Assembly: GCA_903901425.1 (NCBI GenBank)
Contig: CAIURC010000028.1
Coordinates: 1 to 64,000 of the forward strand
Reading direction: 5' to 3'
Length of the DNA: 64,000 bases
From: an uncultured Spartobacteria bacterium
Lineage (GTDB): Bacteria; Verrucomicrobiota; Verrucomicrobiia; Chthoniobacterales; Chthoniobacteraceae
Shown here: positions 45,399 to 53,749 of the stretch, piece by piece
Numbering within the stretch: the stretch's first letter is position 1
Layout: each line of letters starts with the position of its first letter
Position numbers and translations under genes: made by a program
The notes under the pieces: model-generated
What the model was told of the DNA's origin: nothing
Databases searched by the model: none
Seen by the model: only the letters and a program-made list of their open reading frames with translations

Positions 45399-46064
45399 AT
45401 GCGGTTGGTAGATCTTTCGCACCCCCTCCACCCCGGTGCTTCACGTATTACGGGTGAACGCAGCCTGAAACATGAGGCGCTCAGCGCGCATGGGGGAGGC
45501 GGCGCGGGCGGGCATGGGAGCACGGTGATGTCGGGGTCGCGTTCGGTGCCGCGGCTGGTACTGGGCACGCACGAGGGGACGCATGTGGACGCGACGTCCT
45601 ATTACTTGCCGGAAGGGCATGCGCTGGAGCATCTGCCACTGGACTGTTTTTTCGGGAGCACCCAGCTGATCCGGATTCCAAAGGAACCGCGTCAGGACAT
45701 CACGGTGGACGACCTTGTGCCGTTTGAAGCGGTGCTGCGTCCGGGCGGTCGGGTGATCATCTCGACAGGCTGGCATTTGGAGTACGGGACGGTCCGCTAT
45801 TTTATCGAGCATCCGTCGATCACGGTGGAAGCGGCGCAGTACCTTGCGCACCGGAAGCTGAAGATGCTCGGGATGGATACGCCGACACCGGGCCGTGAGG
45901 AAGGCGTGGTGCACCGGATCCTGCTGGGAGACACCGTTCAACTCGCGTTGATTGGTTCCCTGACGAACCTGGATCAGGTGCCGGGCCAGTTTACGTTCAT
46001 TGGTTTCCCGTTGAACCTTCCGGGCAGTGACGGGTCGCCAATCCGGGCGGTCGCAGCCTTTTAG
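45399..46064 (+). CDS. Cyclase-family (kynurenine formamidase-like) metal-dependent hydrolase
   Basis: 221 residues. Family hallmarks are the opening VDLSHPLHPGA, the metal-binding LGTHEGTHVDATSYYLPEG (HxGTHxD pattern) and GRVIISTGWHLEYG; the C-terminal VHRILLGDTVQLALIGSLTN contains the conserved active-site His region. Members hydrolyse amides or lactones with Zn2+ or Mn2+, among them N-formylkynurenine; here the substrate is not clear, and no kynurenine pathway gene is nearby. A CLC transporter gene follows closely. Confidence 0.87.
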   Translation: MRLVDLSHPLHPGASRITGERSLKHEALSAHGGGGAGGHGSTVMSGSRSVPRLVLGTHEGTHVDATSYYLPEGHALEHLPLDCFFGSTQLIRIPKEPRQDITVDDLVPFEAVLRPGGRVIISTGWHLEYGTVRYFIEHPSITVEAAQYLAHRKLKMLGMDTPTPGREEGVVHRILLGDTVQLALIGSLTNLDQVPGQFTFIGFPLNLPGSDGSPIRAVAAF

Positions 46065-46154
46065 GCGGTGGGATCTCAGGGGGCGCAACGGGCAGAGCCG
46101 CAGCCCGGCAAGCCGCAGGAGAGCGGGGCTTCCAGCGCGGCATGGGCTTCGGGG

Positions 46155-47423
46155 ATGGGTGGTGCCGATTGTCTTCGGATGCTCCGTCAGAACGCGCTCC
46201 TGTTTTTTGGGATGTGTCTGATGGTGGGGATGGGCGGGGCGGTTTTTCTGGCCGGGTTGGATTTTGTGACCCGACTGCGGTACGCGCACGGGTGGGTGGT
46301 CTGGTTGTTGCCGTTCGGCGGGATCATGACGGTCTGGATTTACCAGCGTTGGGGCCGGGATGCCGGGCGCGGCACGGATCGGATTTTGGAATGGATCCGG
46401 GAGCCCGAAAAGCTCGGGGCATTCGGGCGGATGGGCGGGATGATCGTGGGTGGGACATGGCTGACCCATCTTCTGGGTGGATCCGCAGGGCGCGAGGGGA
46501 CGGCGTTGCAGATGGGAGGCGGGTTTGCCGCGGCGTTGGCGCTGAGGGCGGGGCTGAGTGGAGATCAGGCCCGGATTTTTGTGATGAGCGGGTTGGCGGC
46601 GGGATTTGGGGCGGTGTTTGGGACGCCGCTGGCAGGAGCGGTGTTTGCCGTGGAGGTGGTGAAGTGCGGGGCGGTGTGGCGGCGGCCAGCGCTTCTGGGG
46701 ACCGTGCTGGTTGCGGCGGTGTGTGCGGACGGGGTGTGCCGGGTGTTGGGAGTGGAACACGGGGTGCCCGTTCTGGCGGAGAGTGCCGGTCTGTTTTCTG
46801 GGGAAAGCCTTGGGCTGGGAGCGCTGATGCGGCGGTGCATGGGATTGGGTGTGGCAGCGGCGTGTTTTGGCATGTTTGCACGGGCGTATGTGGCTCTGCA
46901 CGGGAAGGCATGCGGGTTCTGGGCGCGCTGGGGCCAGCCGGCAGGGCTCCGGGCCGCGGCTGGTGGCGTGGCCGTGCTGGGTGTCACGCTCCTGCTGGGG
47001 ACCCGGGATTATTTGGGGCTGGGAGTCTGGGCGCCCGGCCCGGGTCCTGTGGTGTTGGGGAGTTTTTTCGGGACCGAACCGGTGCCGGTATGGGCGTGGT
47101 TTTGGAAGATGCTGCTGACGGTTCTGACCGTTTCCAGCGGGTTCAAGGGGGGCGAGGTGACACCCCTGTTTTACATGGGGGCTTCGCTAGGCAACGCACT
47201 CTCCCGGGTTCCCGGGTGGGTTGCTGCAGAGGGCAGCCTGCTGGCAGCTGCAGGAATGGTGGCGGTGTTTGCCGGGGCGTCCAAGGCGCCCCTCGCGTGT
47301 GCGGTGCTCGGAGGCGAACTTTTCGGGTGGCAGCATGTGCCGGTCTTCCTGGTCACCTGCTGGATCGCGGACCGGGTGAGCGGAAACCGCGGCCTTTATG
47401 GGGCGAGGAACCCTGCGGCCTAA
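46155..47423 (+). CDS. CLC-family antiporter, fluoride-type (CLC-F) motif set
   Basis: 422 residues from ATG 46155; GTG 46068, 3 bases after the preceding stop, is an alternative, as is ATG 46179. About ten membrane helices. The four anion-selectivity loops differ from chloride CLCs: GRGTD in place of GSGIP, GREGTALQMGG in place of G[KR]EGP (gating Glu kept), and GFKGGEVTPLFYMG in place of GGIFAP-like loops, with Val-Thr where chloride CLCs have Phe. From family knowledge these fit the CLC-F fluoride/proton antiporters that detoxify fluoride. No fluoride riboswitch was found upstream. Confidence 0.85.
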   Translation: MGGADCLRMLRQNALLFFGMCLMVGMGGAVFLAGLDFVTRLRYAHGWVVWLLPFGGIMTVWIYQRWGRDAGRGTDRILEWIREPEKLGAFGRMGGMIVGGTWLTHLLGGSAGREGTALQMGGGFAAALALRAGLSGDQARIFVMSGLAAGFGAVFGTPLAGAVFAVEVVKCGAVWRRPALLGTVLVAAVCADGVCRVLGVEHGVPVLAESAGLFSGESLGLGALMRRCMGLGVAAACFGMFARAYVALHGKACGFWARWGQPAGLRAAAGGVAVLGVTLLLGTRDYLGLGVWAPGPGPVVLGSFFGTEPVPVWAWFWKMLLTVLTVSSGFKGGEVTPLFYMGASLGNALSRVPGWVAAEGSLLAAAGMVAVFAGASKAPLACAVLGGELFGWQHVPVFLVTCWIADRVSGNRGLYGARNPAA

Positions 47424-47439
47424 GCTGCAGAGATGGAGT

Positions 47440-48246
47440 TCAAGCGCCTGCACGTTTCACTTCATCCCAGAGGTGGTCGAGTTTTTCGAGGCCGAGCGAT
47501 TCGAGGGGCAGGCTGCGTTCCTGGGCGAGCGCCTCCATTTTTCTGAACCGGCTTGAAAAGCGTTCGACTGCGCCCTGCAACGCGACCTCGGCGTCGGTGC
47601 CGGTTTTGCGAGCGAGGTTGACCACGGAGAACAGGAGGTCGCCGATTTCTTCCTCGATCCGGCAGGGATCGCCGCCGAGTTCGGCTTCGACTTCGCGAAG
47701 TTCTTCCCGGATTTTTTCGAGGACAGGCGGGAGGGAATCCCAGTCGAACCCGATTTTGGCGGCTTTTTTCTGGGTTTTTTGGGAGCGGATAAGAGCCGGA
47801 AGGCCTTTGGAGATTCCCTCCAGAAGGGACTCGGTGGTGTGTCCTTTTTCGGCTCGCTTGATTTCGTCCCAGCGCACCAGAACCTCGTCGGAATTGGCGC
47901 ACTGATCCGTGCCGAACACATGGGGATGGCGGCGGACGAGTTTTTCGCAAATTTCATGGGCAACCGCATTGAGATCGAACCGGCCTTCTTCAGTCGCGAT
48001 TTGGGCGTGGAAAACGACCTGAAGAAGGAGGTCGCCGAGTTCTTCGCGGAGGTTGGCGTCGTCCTGGAGGTTGATGGCGTCAATGACCTCGTGCGCTTCC
48101 TCCAGAAGGCCTGCGCGCAGGGAGGCATGGGTTTGTTCCCGGTCCCATGGGCAGCCATCGGGAGCGCGAAGATGTGCCACCACGAGGCGGAGCCGTTCGA
48201 GCGGGGGCAATGAGGCGGAAGGAGCGGGACGCATGATGGCGAGCAT
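47440..48246 (-). CDS. mazG: Nucleoside triphosphate pyrophosphohydrolase MazG
   Basis: 268 residues from ATG 48246 (ATG 48234 alternative). It has two MazG domains. The first has APDGCPWDREQTHASLRAGL, LLEEAHEVIDAI and LREELGDLLLQVVFHAQIA (EExxE...ExxD metal site). The second has LREVEAELGG and IEEEIGDLLFSVVNLARKTG. KIGFDWDS is the usual inter-domain loop. The enzyme hydrolyses NTPs/dNTPs to the monophosphates and cleans the nucleotide pool. It is the last gene of the sigma operon, 52 bases after the HtrA-like gene, and converges on the CLC gene. Confidence 0.95.
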   Translation of the reverse strand: MLAIMRPAPSASLPPLERLRLVVAHLRAPDGCPWDREQTHASLRAGLLEEAHEVIDAINLQDDANLREELGDLLLQVVFHAQIATEEGRFDLNAVAHEICEKLVRRHPHVFGTDQCANSDEVLVRWDEIKRAEKGHTTESLLEGISKGLPALIRSQKTQKKAAKIGFDWDSLPPVLEKIREELREVEAELGGDPCRIEEEIGDLLFSVVNLARKTGTDAEVALQGAVERFSSRFRKMEALAQERSLPLESLGLEKLDHLWDEVKRAGA

Positions 48247-48298
48247 CCTTCCGCGAAAAAACCGGGAGGCGCAATTCCTGAAAACAGCGCCGCCGCGT

Positions 48299-49384
48299 TC
48301 AGCGCGTGCAGTCGACGCGGACGGCACCCGGGGTAGCGGCCGGCGTTGTGGAAGGGACGGCTGATGTTGTGGGCGCCGCAGCCGGTGGCGCTGCGGGCGT
48401 GACGCGGAGTTCGAGCGTTTCCTCGTTCCGCTGAACCCGGATGGGAAGCGGGTTTCCAATGGAAAGGTAAAAGGAGGCGTTGAGAACGTCCTCGACGGAG
48501 CGGATCGGATGGGAACCCATCTGAAGGAGGCGGTCGCCTTTCTGGATGCCAGCCAGTGCTGCGGGCCCGTCTGCAGCCGTTGCCAGAACCTCGGCCGTCG
48601 AATGGACATCCTTCAGGTCCAGTCCCAGCCATGCGGTGCGGAGTTCGCCAAAACGGGTGTAGTCGGTCCGCAGCTTTTCAGCGGCTTCCACCGGGACGAT
48701 GAACGCGGCAGACCCGGCTTCCATGCAGGACACCAGCATTCCAACCAGATGCCCATTCATGTCGAGGACTGGTGCCCCGGATTCACCTTCCTGCACCGGG
48801 AGATTCGCCCGGAGATGGCCAACGCCAAAATGACGGCCAAGGTACTTGAGATCAAACCCGGCCAGAGTTCCAAACGCGGGTGTCAGCGGGAGATCGAGTG
48901 GAAACCCGATCGCAACCACCGGCGTTGCGACCGGCAGATCCTTGGAACTGCCCTTGGGCAGGCAGGGGGTCTGGGCCTCGATTTTCAGAAGCGCCACGCC
49001 GCACCGGGGATCGGCGGCGAGCCGTCGCGCAGGCAGCCGTTTTTCCTCATGGCATACCACGAGGTCCGTGCTCTGGCCACCCACGGAGTACGAGGTGACC
49101 AGGGTGCCGGCGGTGTCGATGAAAAAACCGGTGCCAGACAGCGGGCCGCGGGTGTCGGTGGATTCGACTCGGGCCACGGCGTTTTTGCATTTCTCGAACA
49201 CGGCGCGGACCTCGCGCGAGATCGCTTCTGCGGAGCTGCCTGAGAAGGAGGGAGTCAGGGCGGGGGCTTGGGCGTGAACCCGTGCCAGAACGGGAAAGAG
49301 GAGCGGAAACCCGAGTGCGCAGATGCCCAGCGGTCCCAGACGCCGGACAGGCAGTGCGGGATTAGAAGCTAAAAGAGGGTTCAT
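48299..49384 (-). CDS. HtrA/DegP-like protein lacking catalytic His and Asp (pseudoprotease), with PDZ
   Basis: 361 residues. An N-terminal hydrophobic anchor (about 18-38) is followed by a trypsin-like domain (about 55-230) and a PDZ domain (about 240-325; AALAGIQKGDRLLQMGSHPI). Against DegP, the catalytic His in TNNHVV becomes Ser100 (VTSYSVGG), and the Asp in DIAL becomes Gly129 (CGVALLKI). The Ser is kept (Ser202, GESGAPVLD). A Ser without its His/Asp partners should not cleave, so a binding or sensing role is likely. Its first 23 bases overlap the end of the upstream membrane-protein gene, which follows an ECF sigma gene. Confidence 0.85.
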   Translation of the reverse strand: MNPLLASNPALPVRRLGPLGICALGFPLLFPVLARVHAQAPALTPSFSGSSAEAISREVRAVFEKCKNAVARVESTDTRGPLSGTGFFIDTAGTLVTSYSVGGQSTDLVVCHEEKRLPARRLAADPRCGVALLKIEAQTPCLPKGSSKDLPVATPVVAIGFPLDLPLTPAFGTLAGFDLKYLGRHFGVGHLRANLPVQEGESGAPVLDMNGHLVGMLVSCMEAGSAAFIVPVEAAEKLRTDYTRFGELRTAWLGLDLKDVHSTAEVLATAADGPAALAGIQKGDRLLQMGSHPIRSVEDVLNASFYLSIGNPLPIRVQRNEETLELRVTPAAPPAAAPTTSAVPSTTPAATPGAVRVDCTR

Positions 49385-49835
49385 AGCTGGCGGGCCGGGG
49401 ATCGATCACGTATCTCCGGACCGGAACCGTTCTTGCCCGGTTCTGGCGGAGGAACTGTTCGTTGGAAAGGGCGTGGGGATCGGCGGAGTGCTGTCCGGCA
49501 GTGCGCGCTGCGGCGGTTTGAAACGCTGAGCTCTGCAATGGGGGCCGCGCAGCAGCCATGGTGCGTGCGGGGGCCGGATCCGGAAACGCGGTCTGGATGG
49601 TGGCGATGCCGCCGAGGAGCAGGCACGCCATGGCGCCTGCAAACTGCACGGGGCTCATGCTGTGGGTGCTGAACAGGGTCTGGATCCGGTCCAGCGCAAT
49701 TTGGAACACGGACCGGCGCAGGAGTTCGTTCCGCTGGCGGTCGTGAATCCTGGCCAGCAAATCCCCGTAGTATCCTTCAGGGGGCTGCTCAAAACGCTTG
49801 AGTCGAAGCAGGGCGCGGAGTTGCTCGTCGTTCAT
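49362..49835 (-). CDS. Small membrane protein, putative anti-sigma partner
   Basis: 157 residues, no named family. A charged helical N-terminus (MNDEQLRALLRLKRFEQPPE, then DLLARIHDRQRNELLRR) precedes one membrane helix (about residues 62-80, FAGAMACLLLGGIATIQ) and a Pro/Ala-rich periplasmic tail. This layout, and its place 15 bases after the ECF sigma gene, fit a membrane-bound anti-sigma factor. No zinc-binding ZAS motif is seen. It overlaps the next gene by 23 bases, so it is translationally linked to the HtrA-like protein. Confidence 0.75.
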   Translation of the reverse strand: MNDEQLRALLRLKRFEQPPEGYYGDLLARIHDRQRNELLRRSVFQIALDRIQTLFSTHSMSPVQFAGAMACLLLGGIATIQTAFPDPAPARTMAAARPPLQSSAFQTAAARTAGQHSADPHALSNEQFLRQNRARTVPVRRYVIDPRPASYEPSFSF

Positions 49836-49850
49836 GGAAACAGAGGGGGG

Positions 49851-50477
49851 TTAGCTCTGGTGGAATTCGCTGAGGAAATTCTGGAGCTGGCGGTGCGCAT
49901 AGAACAGACGGGACCGGACGGTCCCCTCGGAGACACCCAGGACCCGGGCGATGTCGGCATGCGGCATGCCTTGAATGTCGAACATGGTCACCACCGCGCG
50001 GTGATCCGGAGTCAGCTTTTGCATGGCCTCGTTCAGGCGGACCTGAAGCTCTTTGAGGTCGGTTTCCCGGACCGGGGTGGAGGATGCGGTCAGTTCAAGG
50101 AACTCTTGGTCGTTCTGGATCTGGGAATCCACATCATCCAGACTCATCTGGAACCTCCGGCCCCGTTTCTTGAGGTGGTTGATGGTCATATTGACCGCAA
50201 TCGAATGCATCCACGTCGGGAAACTGGACCGGCCCCGGAACCCACCCAGAGAACGGTAGGCCTTCGCCCAGACGTCTTGCAGCAGGTCGTTGGTGTCCTC
50301 GTGGTTGGAGGTCATGTGGTACACCAGACCGTAGAGTTTCGGGCTGTGTTTGAGCACCAACCGGTCAAATGCCGCCGAGTCGCCCTGCTGGGCGCGCGCC
50401 ACCCAGGCGTCGTCCTCCTCCCGTGCACTGTCCCGGGTGGGTTCCTGGATCGATTCCCGGTTTGAGTCCTGCTCCAT
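49851..50477 (-). CDS. ECF-type RNA polymerase sigma factor
   Basis: 208 residues from ATG 50477 (MEQDSNRES); a low-complexity in-frame extension reaches 50663. Region 2: AFDRLVLKHSPKLYGLVYHM, DTNDLLQDVWAKAYRSLGGF and FPTWMHSIAVNMTINHLKKR. Region 4: MQKLTPDHRAVVTMFDIQGM and HADIARVLGVSEGTVRSRLF. It belongs to the RpoE-like group. It heads an operon of four genes: sigma, membrane protein, HtrA-like protein and mazG. The gene order resembles the SigmaE-RseA-DegS envelope-stress circuit. The stop is close to the next start, so translation is probably coupled. Confidence 0.93.
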   Translation of the reverse strand: MEQDSNRESIQEPTRDSAREEDDAWVARAQQGDSAAFDRLVLKHSPKLYGLVYHMTSNHEDTNDLLQDVWAKAYRSLGGFRGRSSFPTWMHSIAVNMTINHLKKRGRRFQMSLDDVDSQIQNDQEFLELTASSTPVRETDLKELQVRLNEAMQKLTPDHRAVVTMFDIQGMPHADIARVLGVSEGTVRSRLFYAHRQLQNFLSEFHQS

Positions 50478-50666
50478 GCCGTCCCGACTTCTAGCAGGCT
50501 CCGGGAACGGGGCGAGCGCTGTTTGGAGTTGGGACGCATTCTGGAGCGCATTCTGGGGCGTATGCTGGTGAGCATGGGCCGGCCCAAGGGGAACCGGAAT
50601 CGAGGGAGCCATGTGTGCCCAGAGACTCGTCTTTGCGCTGAGAGTGGAGGCGGCGGCTGTCATGGG

Positions 50667-51476
50667 TTACTCCTCGGAATCCCGGCCCCGCAGCGCCAGG
50701 AGAAGATGCAGCAGGTTGCCCAGGGCCGCCACAAATGCGGCCACGTAGGTCAGCGCGGCGGCGTCCAGAACCCGGTTCACACCCACGGCTTCCGGCCCGG
50801 CATTCACAATCCCCATCTCGCCCAAGATCACCTTGGCTCGGCGGGACGCATCAAACTCGACCGGGAGCGTGATCAGCTGGAACACGGCCAGGATCCCGTA
50901 ACACATGACCCCCAGTTTGATCAGGCCCGTGATCTGGAAAAAGAAACCGCCCATCACGACAAACGGGAGCATCTGGGAGGCAAACATCGTGACCGGCACC
51001 AGCGCCATCCGCGCCCCGAGCGGGGCATAGGCGCGCGCATGCTGGATGGCGTGCCCGGCCTCATGCGCGGCGATCCCCACCGCCGCCACCGATGGCGTCC
51101 GGTAAACCTCCGAGGACAGGCAGAGCCGCTTCGCGCCCGGATCATAGTGGTCGCCCAGCATCCCGTTGATCTCCACCACCGAAACATCCCGGATCCCGGC
51201 GGCATCCAGAATGTCCTGGGCGGTTTCGGCTCCGGTCCGGCCCGAATCCACCGGGACCTGAGAGTACCGGCCAAAGGCGCTTTTCACCCGGAACTGCGCC
51301 CAGAGCCCCAGCAGCATCGGCGCAATGACCAGCAGGAGGTAGGTGCCGAGCCCGGGGCCGGATTGGGTCGATGCTGCCAGGGAAACGGGCAAATCCCCCG
51401 CAGAGAGAGTCCCCAGAAAAGCAGCCGGGATCGGACCAGTGAGAGAAAAAGCGATGGGAAGAATGTCAGCAGGCAT
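50667..51476 (-). CDS. Membrane zinc metallopeptidase, YugP family
   Basis: 269 residues from ATG 51476. A first membrane segment (about 43-60, LGTYLLLVIAPMLLGLWAQ) precedes a peptidase part with HYDPGAKRLCLSSEVYRTPS and the zinc-binding HEAGHAIQH. More membrane helices follow (MLPFVVMGGFFFQITGLIKL, LAVFQLITLPVEFDAS, and a C-terminal helix). These are hallmarks of the Zn_peptidase_2/YugP family of integral-membrane peptidases. Substrates are unknown in most bacteria. It lies just upstream of the sigma operon on the same strand but with about 190 bases between starts and stops. Confidence 0.9.
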   Translation of the reverse strand: MPADILPIAFSLTGPIPAAFLGTLSAGDLPVSLAASTQSGPGLGTYLLLVIAPMLLGLWAQFRVKSAFGRYSQVPVDSGRTGAETAQDILDAAGIRDVSVVEINGMLGDHYDPGAKRLCLSSEVYRTPSVAAVGIAAHEAGHAIQHARAYAPLGARMALVPVTMFASQMLPFVVMGGFFFQITGLIKLGVMCYGILAVFQLITLPVEFDASRRAKVILGEMGIVNAGPEAVGVNRVLDAAALTYVAAFVAALGNLLHLLLALRGRDSEE

Positions 51477-51697
51477 AGCCAAACGTGAAGGTTTCCGGGT
51501 TCTTTGACAATGAGGTGGGGCAACCGTTCAAAGGAAAGTCGGCATCAGGGCGGGAAAAGGGCGCATTCCATCCGCCTGTTCCTCAGGAGGTGCAGGGAAT
51601 GGCCCCCCCCTCTTTCCCCCTCCCCCCTTCCCATCGATTTTTTTCAGGCCGGATTTTGTTTCCTGCCAAAAGGTGGACCCGGCAAACTCAGACAAGG

Positions 51698-52372
51698 ATG
51701 GAAACGGAAACACAGCACACGGAAGGCCTGCTCTCGGCCCTGGCGGGGAGGGTTTTGGGGTGTTTGATCGAGAAAGAGACCGCCACACCGGACGTCTATC
51801 CGCTCACCTTGAACGCCCTGACCAACGCCTGCAACCAGCGCAGCAACCGCAGCCCGGTGATGTCCGCCCAGATCCGAGAGGTGGAACTGGCTGTTCAGGA
51901 ACTCCGGCTGCGCCGGATGGCGGTCCAGGTGACCGGCGGCGATTCCCGCGTTGAGAAATACCGGCACCGGCTTCCGGAAACGCTGGAACTCACGGTTTTG
52001 GAGCAGACGCTGCTCTGCGAGCTGCTCGTGCGCGGGCCGCAGACGGCGGCGGGGTTGCGCGCCAACTGCGAGCGGCTGCGTCCGGTGCCGGAGGACGTGG
52101 AATCGGTGCTGGCCGGGCTGGCGGCGCGTGCTTCGGGTGCGCTGGTGGCCAAGATGGAGCGGCAGACGGGGCAGAAGGAGGCCCGGTGGCGGCAGTTGCT
52201 GGCCGCCGAGGCGGCGGGAACCTCGGGCGAAGTGGAGAGCGTGTCTGTCACCGTGGCACTGCCAGAGTCGGCGGAAAAACGGATTGCGGACTTGGAGACC
52301 GAGGTGGCGCAGCTCCGGCTTTGGGTGCAGGAGATGCGGCGGGAACTCGGTCTCGGAGACGGCGCTGTCTGA
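51698..52372 (+). CDS. yceH: DUF480/YceH family protein
   Basis: 224 residues from ATG 51698; the frame is open upstream to 51485, but homology begins at SALAGRVLGCLIEKE. The DUF480 signature TPDVYPLTLNALTNACNQRSNRSPV is complete, and the two winged-helix domains (LRLRRMAVQVTGG; LTVLEQTLLCELLVRGPQTA) are followed by a coiled-coil C-terminus (KRIADLETEVAQLRLWVQEM). YceH is conserved in many bacteria without a clear function. It converges on gudD. Confidence 0.92.
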   Translation: METETQHTEGLLSALAGRVLGCLIEKETATPDVYPLTLNALTNACNQRSNRSPVMSAQIREVELAVQELRLRRMAVQVTGGDSRVEKYRHRLPETLELTVLEQTLLCELLVRGPQTAAGLRANCERLRPVPEDVESVLAGLAARASGALVAKMERQTGQKEARWRQLLAAEAAGTSGEVESVSVTVALPESAEKRIADLETEVAQLRLWVQEMRRELGLGDGAV

Positions 52373-52402
52373 AACCGTTCTGGCGGAGCCGTGGCGGCTG
52401 GA

Positions 52403-53743
52403 TTACCGGACGAGGCAGGGTTTTTTGGGGTTAAACTGCCAGCCCGGGATGAGAAACTGCATGGCCACCGCGTCGTTCCGGTCGTTGAGATCCATGGAGT
52501 TGTAGAGGCGGTGAGCCGCTTCGAGTTGGGGCCGGTCGATGGTGACCCCGAGTCCCGGAGCCTCGGGAACTTGGATGTGCCCGTTCCGGATTTTGAGCGG
52601 ATCCTGAGTGAGGTGCTGGCCATCCTGCCAGATCCAGTGGGTGTCGATTGCGGTGATGGTTCCGGGCGCGGCCGCGGCCACGTGGGTGAACATGGCCAGG
52701 GAGATGTCGAAATGGTTGTTGGAATGGGAACCCCAGGTCAGACCCCAGTCATGGCAGAGTTGCGCTACCCGGACGGAGCCCTGCAGGGTCCAGAAATGGG
52801 GGTCGGCGAGGGGAATATCCACGGACTGCAGCATGCAGGAGTGGCCCATCTGGCGCCAGTCGGTGGCGATCATGTTGGTGGCGGTCCGCAGACCCGTGGC
52901 GCGTCGGAATTCGCTGAGGATTTCGCGGCCTGAAAATCCGTTTTCAGCCCCGCAGGGATCCTCGGCGTAGGCAAGAATGTCGTGCCGGTTTTTGCAGAGG
53001 GCAACGGCTTCGGCGAGGGACCATGCGCCATTGGGATCCAGCGTGATCCGGGCCCCGGGAAACGCGTGGGCGAGCGTTTCAATGGTTTCCATCTCCTGAT
53101 CCCCGCGCAGAACGCCGCCTTTGAGTTTGAAGTTGGTGAACCCGTACCGTTCCTGGGCGGCCTGCGCCTGCCGGAGGATGGATGCGGAATCCAGCGCCTC
53201 CTCGTTCCGAACCTCGGCCCAGGCGTCCCCGGTTTCCGAGCGGTACGGGAGCGTGGTTTTCCGGCGGTCACCGATGTAGAAGAGGTAGCCGAGCATTTCG
53301 ACCTCGGTCCGCTGCTGGCCTTCGCCCAGGAGGGCAGCCACGGGGACCCCGAGGAACTGTCCGAGCAAGTCGAGCAACGCGGATTCAAGCGCGGCGACGG
53401 CGTGGATGGTGATGCGCAGGTCGAATGTCTGGAGGCCACGTCCGGCCTGGTCGCGGTGCGCAAAGGTTTCGCGGACGGACCGGAGCAGGTTCTGGTAGGT
53501 GGCGATGGGTTTGCCGAGGAGGAGCGGGGCCGCTTCCTCCAAGGTTTTGCGGATGGTTTCGCCGCCGGGCACCTCGCCAAGGCCGATGTGTCCCGCGTTG
53601 TCGTGAAGCAGGACGATGTTCCGGGTGAAAAACGGGGCATGGGCGCCGCTGAGATTGAGCAGCATGCTGTCCTGCCCGGCCACGGGAACGACCTCGAGGC
53701 GGGTGAGAACGGGGGATGCGTTTTTTGAGGTGGCGGGATTCAT
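52403..53743 (-). CDS. gudD: Glucarate dehydratase
   Basis: 446 residues, the same as E. coli GudD. Enolase-superfamily enzyme converting D-glucarate to 5-keto-4-deoxy-D-glucarate. It has the KxK base pair in [13 protein letters not shown] and metal ligands in [21 protein letters not shown] and ATNMIATDW. The His-Asp dyad region is [20 protein letters not shown]. The N-terminal [16 protein letters not shown] loop matches glucarate specificity. It is the last gene of gntR-kdgD-transporter-gudD, 6 bases after the transporter stop. Confidence 0.95.
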   Translation of the reverse strand: MNPATSKNASPVLTRLEVVPVAGQDSMLLNLSGAHAPFFTRNIVLLHDNAGHIGLGEVPGGETIRKTLEEAAPLLLGKPIATYQNLLRSVRETFAHRDQAGRGLQTFDLRITIHAVAALESALLDLLGQFLGVPVAALLGEGQQRTEVEMLGYLFYIGDRRKTTLPYRSETGDAWAEVRNEEALDSASILRQAQAAQERYGFTNFKLKGGVLRGDQEMETIETLAHAFPGARITLDPNGAWSLAEAVALCKNRHDILAYAEDPCGAENGFSGREILSEFRRATGLRTATNMIATDWRQMGHSCMLQSVDIPLADPHFWTLQGSVRVAQLCHDWGLTWGSHSNNHFDISLAMFTHVAAAAPGTITAIDTHWIWQDGQHLTQDPLKIRNGHIQVPEAPGLGVTIDRPQLEAAHRLYNSMDLNDRNDAVAMQFLIPGWQFNPKKPCLVR

Positions 53744-53749
53744 GGGAAA

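Noticed and set aside
43692-45431. 579-codon minus-strand frame opposite ruvA and its neighbour
   Set aside because: Arg/Pro/His-rich, overlaps the conserved ruvA C-terminus and a long conserved plus-strand gene; it is a shadow.
45234-46154. Fluoride riboswitch for the CLC gene
   Set aside because: The conserved core elements of the crcB motif were not found by eye in the intergenic parts.
45441-46901. 486-codon minus-strand frame opposite the cyclase and CLC genes
   Set aside because: His/Pro/Arg-rich translation without a family; both plus-strand genes carry specific motifs.
46142-47905. 587-codon plus-strand frame overlapping CLC and mazG
   Set aside because: Covers two genes with known motifs in another frame and strand; Gly/Arg-rich and without homology.
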